From Caryophanales bacterium UBA6448 (lineage in GTDB: Bacteria > Bacillota_I > Bacilli_A > RF39 > UBA660): DNA of 5,402 bases. Position numbers and translations under genes: made by a program. Of this stretch, positions 1-5,402 are shown in pieces. Within the stretch, counting starts at the first letter, position 1; every line of letters begins with the position of its first letter. Under the pieces are notes generated by a model. That model saw only the letters and a program-made list of their open reading frames with translations. It ran no database searches and was not told the origin of the DNA. The DNA lies in NCBI GenBank assembly GCA_002439555.1, contig DJOC01000048.1:1457-6858 (forward strand), read 5' to 3'.

Positions 1-548
1 GAGCAAATAAAAATTTTAGTGAATTTTTTGATTTAAAGTTTTCTAAAGATTTAAAAGATGGAACAATTATTAATTTGCGAATGGTGTTTAATACTAGAAA
101 TGAAAAAATTATTAATGAAATATATGGAATACTTGAAAATCAACTTAAAGAAGAATATAAAGAACTATATGTTTCAAGAGGGATGTATAAAGACTTGCCA
201 GTCATCCAAATAGGAACTTCAAGAAAAGATAAAGCAATTGAAAAAACTGAAAAGTTATTAGGAATTCCTCAAAATTCTATGTTAAGAATTGGTGATTGTG
301 GCGACACAAAAGGTAATGATTTTGCAATGTTAAATTGTAATCAGGGATATAGTGTGGATAAAACAAGTAATGATGATAATTCGTGTTTTCCCATTTATGA
401 TAATAAAGGAAATATTCTAAAAGGAGTAGATGCTACCCTTTATTTAATCAAAAAAGCTAAACTATTACCTACGGTTTGCCTGGAAAAAGCAGATAAATCT
501 GAATATCAGTATCATTTTGCAAAAGTTGAAAAGCATATTGTAATTTGA
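1..548 (+). CDS. HAD-superfamily phosphatase, Cof-like, C-terminal part (5' end outside window)
   Basis: The reading frame is open from base 3, so the gene starts upstream of the window; the TTG at 75 is an internal codon, not a credible start. About 181 codons are visible. The HAD core is recognisable from motif IV, Gly-Asp-Cys-Gly-Asp-Thr-Lys-Gly-Asn-Asp (bases 291-320), followed by hydrophobic AML, and from a preceding basic stretch SRKDKA (about 219-236) that should carry the motif III lysine. The helix and LGIPQ after that lysine match the layout of Cof/SPP-type HAD phosphatases, which dephosphorylate sugar phosphates and similar small molecules in the cytosol. Motif I (DxDxT) and most of the cap domain must lie upstream. 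Motif IV is longer than the usual GDxxND by about four residues. No signal peptide or membrane segment is seen in the visible part. It lies 12 bp upstream of the PRTase gene, so the two are probably co-transcribed. Fold assignment is fairly secure; the substrate is unknown. Confidence 0.8.
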   Translation, partial: ANKNFSEFFDLKFSKDLKDGTIINLRMVFNTRNEKIINEIYGILENQLKEEYKELYVSRGMYKDLPVIQIGTSRKDKAIEKTEKLLGIPQNSMLRIGDCGDTKGNDFAMLNCNQGYSVDKTSNDDNSCFPIYDNKGNILKGVDATLYLIKKAKLLPTVCLEKADKSEYQYHFAKVEKHIVI

Positions 549-560
549 AGACAAAAACTA

Positions 561-1916
561 TTGAAAAAGTATAATAATTTAATCAATTTAAATTTTGATG
601 ATTGCTTCGGAATTGATGATTTATTTGATAAAAACAGTGGTAGTATTAAAATTCCAATGTACGAATTTGAATTGCTAGAAAATAGTCCTTTAAAAGATTT
701 TTGGTTAATGCAAAAAAATAATTGTCAAGCATATTCAATGAGGGATGATAACAATTATTTATTAAGGGGTTCAAGCACTTATTACTATTTATTAGCAAAT
801 AGAATTAGTTCAAATGGTGAAGATTTTACATTAAAAAGTGATGTAATAAATTGGTATGATAATTATTTAAGTTTTCTCGATAATGCTATTAATTCTGTAG
901 CAACAACAAAAAATGTTAATTATCAAATTAATAAAAAAATGATACTTGGAATACTAGATAATTGTAGAAACATATTACTAGTTTTGTTAAATCATAATTT
1001 AATATCTAATCGTTTTAATGAAAACGTTCTTTTAGATATTTCTACAAGAAATGAAGATTGTGTTTATGAATTATATTCAACATTATATAATGTTGAGAAA
1101 ATGATAAGTAATATTTGCTTTCAAGAAAATTTTATTGTTACCGATAGTATGATACAAGAATGCTTGTTAAATACTAAAAAAATAATGTTGTACAATCTAA
1201 AAAATGAATTAAAAAATCCAGAAAAGCAAGATTATTCAAAAGATTATAGAACATATAGGGAAATAGATAATTTTGCAGAAAACTATATTGCCGTATCTTT
1301 GTATGAAGAGAAATGTAACAGTAAAGATGTAATCAATGCGTGTGGATTATCTTATGGAGGAATTGAATTACCGGTAATTGCAAAGATAATAAATGAAAAT
1401 AGAATTAATAAACTACTATTGTTGAAATTTAATAAAGAAGTTTCGGGTTATTCAAATAAACAACTTTTGGATTTAAGAAAATTTAATATTAATAATTATG
1501 GGGGATTATTAAACAGTCAAAATTTTAGAAACACAAATGTTGATATATTCGATGATAATGTTTTAACTGGTAAAACATTACAATTATCAGTGAATTCATT
1601 ATATGACAGTAATATTAATGTGAAAAATATTTGTATAGTTAGATATCCAAGCATTAATAGACTAGACCAAATGTTTATGGGAAATACGTGTGCTATAGAC
1701 TATAATTTGTTTTTTAGTTATATTTATGGATTATGTTTTAATAGTCCTTATAGTTGGAAGGATAATGAGTGGAAGAAAAATAATGGAAAATATGATTATA
1801 CAGATTCGTTGGGAATTTTTGATTTGAATAGGAAAAAAATAATTGAGTGTTTAATTAAAAATCACGATTTTAGTGAGTGTAGTGAAGTTGGAGAATATAA
1901 AAGGAGACTAGTATGA
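561..1916 (+). CDS. Phosphoribosyltransferase-domain protein with large N-terminal extension
   Basis: A 451-residue protein whose C-terminal part looks like a type I phosphoribosyltransferase, the fold that uses PRPP to attach or exchange a ribose-5-phosphate. The PRPP-binding loop is VDIFDDNVLTGKT at residues 327-339, with the acidic pair D331-D332 and the TGKT turn. It departs slightly from the textbook motif (D328, N333). A glycine-rich stretch at 262-271 (GLSYGGIELP) fits the pyrophosphate-loop region, and a beta-strand ending VRYP follows at 360-363. The first 230 or so residues resemble no domain I know and look mainly helical, including a long stretch at about 95-215. The start is TTG at 561, with only a weak GAAG (547-550) upstream; the next ATG in frame (657) has no ribosome site and would lose 32 residues. 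The gene sits between the HAD and kinase-isomerase genes, and its stop overlaps the next start. The acceptor (base, amine or other) cannot be read from the sequence. Confidence 0.75.
   Translation: MKKYNNLINLNFDDCFGIDDLFDKNSGSIKIPMYEFELLENSPLKDFWLMQKNNCQAYSMRDDNNYLLRGSSTYYYLLANRISSNGEDFTLKSDVINWYDNYLSFLDNAINSVATTKNVNYQINKKMILGILDNCRNILLVLLNHNLISNRFNENVLLDISTRNEDCVYELYSTLYNVEKMISNICFQENFIVTDSMIQECLLNTKKIMLYNLKNELKNPEKQDYSKDYRTYREIDNFAENYIAVSLYEEKCNSKDVINACGLSYGGIELPVIAKIINENRINKLLLLKFNKEVSGYSNKQLLDLRKFNINNYGGLLNSQNFRNTNVDIFDDNVLTGKTLQLSVNSLYDSNINVKNICIVRYPSINRLDQMFMGNTCAIDYNLFFSYIYGLCFNSPYSWKDNEWKKNNGKYDYTDSLGIFDLNRKKIIECLIKNHDFSECSEVGEYKRRLV
1901..1906 (+). promoter_or_regulatory. Strong RBS for the kinase-isomerase gene, with ATGA coupling
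   Basis: AAGGAG lies 6 nt before the ATG at 1913. It fixes this start and lies inside the end of the PRTase gene. The start ATG and the PRTase stop TGA share four bases (ATGA, 1913-1916), an arrangement typical of translational coupling, so the two proteins are probably made in linked amounts. Confidence 0.85.
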
Positions 1917-3859
1917 GAGTAGTTAGTATTGGAGATTTAGTTTTAGATTATTATTATAAAAATGGAAAATTAATTGGTGTTAATGGCGGAATGAGTAGCC
2001 ATAATATTATTGCAAATTTAACAAAAAGAAAAATCTCTACAGCCGTATATGGAGTTTCTGGCAATGATATACAAGGCAAAATTGCTAACTTAAGTTTAAA
2101 AAAATTAAATGTTGATGTAAGCGGAGTATTAATTAAAGATAATATTAAAACAAGATGCTTTCACGTTTCCTATGATGAAGAAGGTTTTATTTCTAAAAAA
2201 AGATGTCCAAAATGTAGTGAAAAAAGATGGTATGAAGAAAGTAAAATTGATACAGAATATATATTTAAAAATATACAAAATGATGATATTTTAGTCTTTG
2301 ATAATTTAAATGATAAAAATATTGAAATTATAAAAAACGTTTCTAATAAAAAAATAATTGATATAGGTCAGTATTTTGAATTTGAAAATTTATCTAAAGA
2401 GGACATTATAATTAAATTAAATTATAATTATGAAATAATTAATTTTAATGAAAGAGTATCAAACTACTTACTTAATAAATTAAACTTAAAAAATAATATT
2501 GAATTATATAATTTACTGAATGCAAAATTAATAACTATTACTCGTGGTGAAAATGGTGCAAGTTTTATATATAGTAATAAAGAATATAAATTTAATTTAA
2601 AAGAAAAAAGTGAGGTTATTGATTCTTCGGGAGCAGGGGATGCATTTTTATCTAGTATAATACTTGATTATATAAAAAATAATTTTGAATTTAATGAAGA
2701 CCTTTTTCCAAAATGGTATGAAAATTCAAATAAACTTACTAGCAAAGTTGTATCTAAATTTGGTGCAAGAGGACATTTAAATCCATTATATAAAATTAAA
2801 AAAATAGATAAAGTTTGTACTTGTGAAAATTTTGAATATAATGAAAGAAGAAAAATTAAAAGATGTAATATTAATATAAATAATTTGGAAGCAAGGGTTA
2901 TTAATGCTATTAACTCTAATGCTTATGATAAGTTATTAGATATTAATTTTGATAATAGTAAAAGTTATTTATTCATTGGAACTGGTGGTTCTTTTGCCGG
3001 GGCAGTGTTTGCCTCATCAGTTATAAATTACTTATTTGGTGCAAGTACTTATTCATTGTACCCAAGAGATGCATTTTATAGAAATAATACCAATATAGAT
3101 AAAACATTTTTATTTTCATATTCAGGAACGACTAATGATATAATTCAAAGTGTTAAAGATTTTGATAAAAATAATGTGTATGTAATTACAAAAGGTCAAG
3201 TGCAAAATATTGTAACAAAAACAGGTATTATGAAAAATAATATAATTACCTATAGGACAAGTACGAATAAAGGTAAAGAAAGAGGTTTTTTATCTTTTGA
3301 GGGAGCTTTAGCACCATCTGCATTATTTATGAAATTATATTTACAAAAGACTAATAGTGATATTGATATAAATAATTTTATTAAGGATTCTATGAGTTAT
3401 TGGAGTAATAAAGTTCAAAAAGAAGTTAATAAAAAATTTATTGAAAGTGCTATTAATCATAATAAAATAATCAATGTTTTTCGAGGAGATTATAGTAACT
3501 GTGCAAGTTATGATTTAGAAAGTAAACTTATTGAATCTGGTATATTTAACTGTATTATTCACGAAAAGAAGAATTTTTCTCACGGAAGATTTATTAATTT
3601 TGAAAATATGAATAATAAATGTGCAATTTATTTTAAACAAAAGACTACATCAAAATATGATGAAGAATTATTAGATTATTTAGGTAGTGAAATTGCTATT
3701 TTTGAAAGTAAATACGATGGCCTTTTAGCGGAATTTGATTTATTAATTGCATCACAATTTATAATATATCAAATAGGTAAGTTATTAGATATTGATGTTT
3801 CAAAACCTAATTACACAGATGATGCAATGAAAATCTATTTTTATAAAGGACAGTTATAA
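1913..3859 (+). CDS. Fused PfkB-family sugar kinase and GlmS-like double SIS isomerase
   Basis: A 648-residue two-part cytosolic enzyme. Residues 1-290 are a PfkB/ribokinase-family kinase: N-terminal substrate glycines G25-G26 with N31, an ITRGENGA strand-turn at 208-216, and signature DSSGAGDAF at 237-245, whose D243 is the expected catalytic base. Residues 325-648 form a double SIS (sugar isomerase) unit. SIS1 has GTGGS (356-360) and the phosphate-binding SYSGTT (402-407). SIS2 has FRGDY (523-527), K538, E541 and the FSHGR motif (555-559). By eye the spacing matches E. coli GlmS, where K485, E488 and H504 correspond to K538, E541 and H557; K640 near the C-terminus may stand for GlmS K603. 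The GlmS glutaminase domain is absent and the kinase occupies its place. A kinase plus GlmS-like SIS resembles FrlD and FrlB (fructoselysine kinase and deglycase) fused into one chain, but the substrate is inferred, not shown. Cysteines at 82, 98, 101, 302, 304 and 318 could bind metal. The gene overlaps the PRTase gene by 4 bp. Confidence 0.85.
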   Translation: MRVVSIGDLVLDYYYKNGKLIGVNGGMSSHNIIANLTKRKISTAVYGVSGNDIQGKIANLSLKKLNVDVSGVLIKDNIKTRCFHVSYDEEGFISKKRCPKCSEKRWYEESKIDTEYIFKNIQNDDILVFDNLNDKNIEIIKNVSNKKIIDIGQYFEFENLSKEDIIIKLNYNYEIINFNERVSNYLLNKLNLKNNIELYNLLNAKLITITRGENGASFIYSNKEYKFNLKEKSEVIDSSGAGDAFLSSIILDYIKNNFEFNEDLFPKWYENSNKLTSKVVSKFGARGHLNPLYKIKKIDKVCTCENFEYNERRKIKRCNININNLEARVINAINSNAYDKLLDINFDNSKSYLFIGTGGSFAGAVFASSVINYLFGASTYSLYPRDAFYRNNTNIDKTFLFSYSGTTNDIIQSVKDFDKNNVYVITKGQVQNIVTKTGIMKNNIITYRTSTNKGKERGFLSFEGALAPSALFMKLYLQKTNSDIDINNFIKDSMSYWSNKVQKEVNKKFIESAINHNKIINVFRGDYSNCASYDLESKLIESGIFNCIIHEKKNFSHGRFINFENMNNKCAIYFKQKTTSKYDEELLDYLGSEIAIFESKYDGLLAEFDLLIASQFIIYQIGKLLDIDVSKPNYTDDAMKIYFYKGQL

Positions 3860-3874
3860 ATAATATGACTGATA

Positions 3875-3903
3875 AAGTATGTAAGTAAAACATACTTCTT
3901 TTT
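3875..3903 (+). terminator. Rho-independent terminator closing the left cassette
   Basis: A perfect 8-bp stem pairs AAGTATGT (3875-3882) with ACATACTT (3890-3897) around a 7-nt loop, followed by C and a run of five T (3899-3903). It begins 15 bp after the kinase-isomerase stop codon. The stem is AT-rich, as expected in this genome. There is no A-run on the left side, so it should act only on + strand transcription. It separates the left cassette from the ruv operon. Confidence 0.82.
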
Positions 3904-3915
3904 ATAGTTTAGTTA

Positions 3916-3929
3916 CGAACAAATATTCT
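3916..3929 (+). promoter_or_regulatory. Probable LexA/DinR (Cheo) operator upstream of ruvA
   Basis: CGAAC-AAAT-ATTCT matches the Firmicute SOS box CGAAC-N4-GTTCG at 8 of 10 defined positions; the core GAAC-N4-GTTC matches at 7 of 8. The site abuts the -35 element and shares its first base (3929), where bound LexA would block RNA polymerase. ruvAB are known LexA targets in Bacillus subtilis and other bacteria, so the position and downstream genes support the call. The right half-site is imperfect, so binding may be moderate. Confidence 0.6.
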
Positions 3930-3957
3930 TGATTTATAAAAAATAGTGTGTTATTAT
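3929..3957 (+). promoter_or_regulatory. SigA-type promoter of the ruv operon, extended -10
   Basis: The -35 element TTGATT (3929-3934; 4 of 6 against TTGACA) is separated by an optimal 17 bp from the -10 element TATTAT (3952-3957; 5 of 6 against TATAAT). TG at 3949-3950 followed by one base gives an extended -10. Transcription should start near 3963-3966, leaving a leader of about 40 nt before ruvA in which I see no riboswitch or attenuator. Confidence 0.75.
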
Positions 3958-3993
3958 TTTAATGTAGTCCAAAATGGTTTATAATTAATTAGT

Positions 3994-3999
3994 AGGAGG
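3994..3999 (+). promoter_or_regulatory. RBS of ruvA
   Basis: A full AGGAGG lies 7 nt before the ATG at 4007. It fixes the start and implies efficient translation. Confidence 0.88.
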
Positions 4000-4006
4000 T
4001 AAAGAT

Positions 4007-4558
4007 ATGTATCGTTATATAATAGGAAAGGTTACAGAGCAAGAGAGTAATAATATTACTTTAGAATGTAATAATGTTGGGTATCAAGTTTTTGTATCTA
4101 ATCCATATTCATATGAACTAAATAGTGAATATAAGGTTTATTTATATAATCAAATTAGGGAGGATGAAAATTCATTATATGGTTTTAAATCTAAAGAGGA
4201 GTTAGAACTATTTTTAAAACTAATTAATGTTAAAGGATTAGGCCCTAAAATGGCTAATGGATTTTTTGCAACAGGTAGTGTTAAAGGTATTGTTGATGCT
4301 ATAAATAGAGAAAATATTTTATATTTAACAAAGTTTCCTAAAGTTGGTGAAAAGATTGCTAAACAAATTATTCTTGATTTAAAAGGTAAAATCGAGATTG
4401 AAGGAGATGTCAGTGATGATTCTACAGCTGATTTATTTGAAGTTTTAGAGGGATTAGGTTATAAGACTAGTGAAATTAATAAGGTTATTAAAAATGTTGA
4501 TTCTTCTTTAAGTGTGGAAATGCAAGTTAAAGAGGCTCTTAAACTTTTATTGAGGTAA
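4007..4558 (+). CDS. ruvA: Holliday junction branch migration protein RuvA
   Basis: RuvA binds the four-way junction as a tetramer and loads the RuvB motor for branch migration in recombinational repair. At 183 residues it is somewhat shorter than the roughly 200 of E. coli and B. subtilis. Visible domains, in order: an N-terminal OB-fold (1-62) that opens MYRYIIGKV and ends in the family-typical REDENSLYGF (51-60); a first helix-hairpin-helix around VKGLGPKMA (75-83); a second around FPKVGEKIAKQI (110-121); then an acidic, Ser/Asp-rich linker (131-140) and the small C-terminal three-helix domain (about 141-183), which contacts RuvB. The linker is short, which probably explains the length. 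It is the first gene of its transcript, behind a SigA promoter and a LexA-like box, so DNA-damage induction is likely. One base separates its stop from the next start codon. Confidence 0.97.
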   Translation: MYRYIIGKVTEQESNNITLECNNVGYQVFVSNPYSYELNSEYKVYLYNQIREDENSLYGFKSKEELELFLKLINVKGLGPKMANGFFATGSVKGIVDAINRENILYLTKFPKVGEKIAKQIILDLKGKIEIEGDVSDDSTADLFEVLEGLGYKTSEINKVIKNVDSSLSVEMQVKEALKLLLR

Positions 4559-4559
4559 T

Positions 4560-5084
4560 ATGAGAATTGGTATTGATTTTGATAATACAATTGTAAACAC
4601 ATCAGTTACATCGAAAAGATATTTAGATAAGCATTTACCCGGAAATAATTTAAATAGTTATCACGATTTATCTAAAAATGAAGGACTAGAATTTTTCTAT
4701 AAATATTATAAAGATATTACAAATAGCCTTGAAGTTTATGAAGGTGTATATGAAGCATTTTCCTTTTTTAAAGAAAATGGAATTGAGATCGCTCTTTTAA
4801 CAGCAAGAGGGGGAGGATGCCCTGAAATAATTGATTTAACTAAAGAGTATTTAGAAAAACATAAGTTATATTTTGATAAATATATTTTTAAGGCTTTTCC
4901 TAAAGGTAAAGAGGCAGTAGAATATGGGATTGATTTAGTTATTGATGATACTTTAGAAGTAATTGAGGATGTTAGAAACCATAATGTTGAAGCATTACAT
5001 TTTGGAGTAGATATTAAAAATTGGTATGAAGTTATAGATTTTGTTAGGAGGAAATTGGATGGACAGAATATTAGATGCAAATGA
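4560..5084 (+). CDS. HAD-family 5'-nucleotidase-like phosphatase (YqfW/NT5C type)
   Basis: A 174-residue HAD phosphatase with its core complete. Motif I is IDFDNT at 5-10, with D6 as nucleophile and D8 as acid/base; motif II is LLTAR at 79-83, with T81; the motif III lysine is K115 or K117 in FPKGKEA; motif IV is DLVIDD at 125-130, ending in the D129-D130 pair. The small helical cap between motifs I and II (about 15-70) and the overall layout resemble the NT5C-type nucleotidases and B. subtilis YqfW, which are predicted to dephosphorylate nucleoside monophosphates. The substrate is not determined. The start is ATG at 4560, with GAGG (4552-4555) inside the end of ruvA only 4 nt away, so translation probably depends on ruvA. 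It lies between ruvA and ruvB and overlaps ruvB by 26 bp, so it should share the SOS-like control of the operon. Nothing suggests decay. Confidence 0.82.
   Translation: MRIGIDFDNTIVNTSVTSKRYLDKHLPGNNLNSYHDLSKNEGLEFFYKYYKDITNSLEVYEGVYEAFSFFKENGIEIALLTARGGGCPEIIDLTKEYLEKHKLYFDKYIFKAFPKGKEAVEYGIDLVIDDTLEVIEDVRNHNVEALHFGVDIKNWYEVIDFVRRKLDGQNIRCK
5046..5051 (+). promoter_or_regulatory. RBS of ruvB inside the nucleotidase gene
   Basis: AGGAGG lies 7 nt before the ATG at 5059. It decides the ruvB start even though this places it 26 bp inside the upstream coding region. Confidence 0.88.
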
Positions 5085-5402
5085 ACAAAATGAGGAAGTT
5101 TTCGAAGAAAATATTAGACCGCAAAGGTTATCAGAATATGTTGGTCAAACTGAAATAAAACAAAATTTAGATGTTTTTATTAAAGCTGCTAAAATGAGAG
5201 GACAAGTACTAGACCATACTTTACTTTATGGTCCTCCGGGACTTGGTAAAACAACTCTTGCACATATTATTGCTAATGAAATGGGAACGAATATAAGAAC
5301 AACTTCAGGACCAGCAATGGAAAAACCAGGAGATCTTGCTGCAGTACTTTCTTCACTTGAACCAGGGGATGTTTTATTTATTGATGAAATTCATAGACTT
5401 CC
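5059..5402 (+). CDS. ruvB: Holliday junction branch migration ATPase RuvB, N-terminal part
   Basis: RuvB is the hexameric AAA+ helicase that pumps DNA through the RuvA-bound junction. 114 full codons are visible before the window ends; the family is usually about 330-350 residues, so the remaining two thirds lie downstream. The N-terminus MDRILDA and the segment IRPQRLSEYVGQ (19-30) are highly typical of RuvB. The Walker A motif GPPGLGKTT is at 58-66, with K64 and T65 for ATP and magnesium. TTSGPAMEKPGDLAA at 81-95 is the RuvB-specific stretch, and Walker B ends in IDEIH at 108-112. The start is set by AGGAGG 7 nt upstream. The gene overlaps the nucleotidase in another frame, which favours coupled translation. 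Confidence 0.98.
   Translation, partial: MDRILDANEQNEEVFEENIRPQRLSEYVGQTEIKQNLDVFIKAAKMRGQVLDHTLLYGPPGLGKTTLAHIIANEMGTNIRTTSGPAMEKPGDLAAVLSSLEPGDVLFIDEIHRL

Noticed and set aside
75..77. TTG as the start of the first HAD gene
   Set aside because: The frame is open back to base 3, there is no ribosome site before the TTG, and the HAD nucleophile motif would be missing. The gene is cut by the window edge.
546..548. TGA read as tryptophan (Mycoplasma code), suggested by the AT richness
   Set aside because: ruvA, the nucleotidase, the PRTase and the kinase-isomerase have no internal TGA and use TGG for tryptophan; TGA sits only at expected gene ends.
657..659. ATG as an alternative start of the PRTase gene
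   Set aside because: No Shine-Dalgarno sequence precedes it, and it would leave a 108-bp gap in an otherwise tightly packed operon. TTG at 561 is preferred, though not proven.
3860..4006. Small gene, riboswitch or attachment site in the intergenic region
   Set aside because: The terminator, LexA-like box, promoter and RBS account for most of the 147 bp. I see no further structure, no repeats and no convincing short reading frame.
4736..5080. 114-codon open frame on the - strand
   Set aside because: It lies wholly inside the nucleotidase gene, which has clear HAD motifs on the + strand. The reverse product has no recognisable domain, so it is a shadow frame.
1..5402. CRISPR array, tRNA, insertion sequence or inverted-repeat element
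   Set aside because: No repeat-spacer pattern, cloverleaf, transposase motif or paired terminal repeats were seen on reading; the window is almost entirely coding.

Overview
The window is AT-rich, coding-dense bacterial DNA. All five genes whose ends are visible lie on the + strand, as does the partial gene at each edge. Strong AGGAG/AGGAGG ribosome-binding sites, a SigA-type promoter, a Cheo-type (LexA/DinR) operator-like site and a YqfW-like nucleotidase all point to a low-GC Firmicute, in or near the Bacilli and their AT-rich gut relatives. TGA ends several genes, tryptophan is encoded by TGG, and long frames have no internal TGA, so the standard bacterial code (table 11) applies rather than the Mycoplasma code.

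Left block (1-3859): a tightly packed cassette of three genes. They are the C-terminal part of a Cof-like HAD phosphatase, a 451-residue protein with a type I phosphoribosyltransferase (PRTase) domain, and a 648-residue fusion of a PfkB/ribokinase-family sugar kinase to a GlmS-like double SIS sugar-phosphate isomerase/deglycase. The genes are 12 bp apart and then overlap by 4 bp (ATGA), which indicates one transcript and probably one pathway. By enzyme class the cassette can phosphorylate a sugar or nucleoside, isomerise or deglycosylate a sugar phosphate, make or break an N-ribosyl bond using PRPP, and remove a phosphate. I do not recognise this combination as a named pathway. It is the best candidate here for an undescribed system. 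A clear intrinsic terminator closes it.

Intergenic region (3860-4006): it holds the terminator, a near-consensus Cheo/LexA box, an extended -10 SigA promoter touching the box, and a strong RBS.

Right block (4007-5402): ruvA, a HAD-family 5'-nucleotidase-like gene, and ruvB (cut by the window edge). ruvA and ruvB encode the Holliday-junction branch-migration motor. The LexA-like site suggests SOS control of the whole unit, including the nucleotidase placed between them, which overlaps ruvB by 26 bp.
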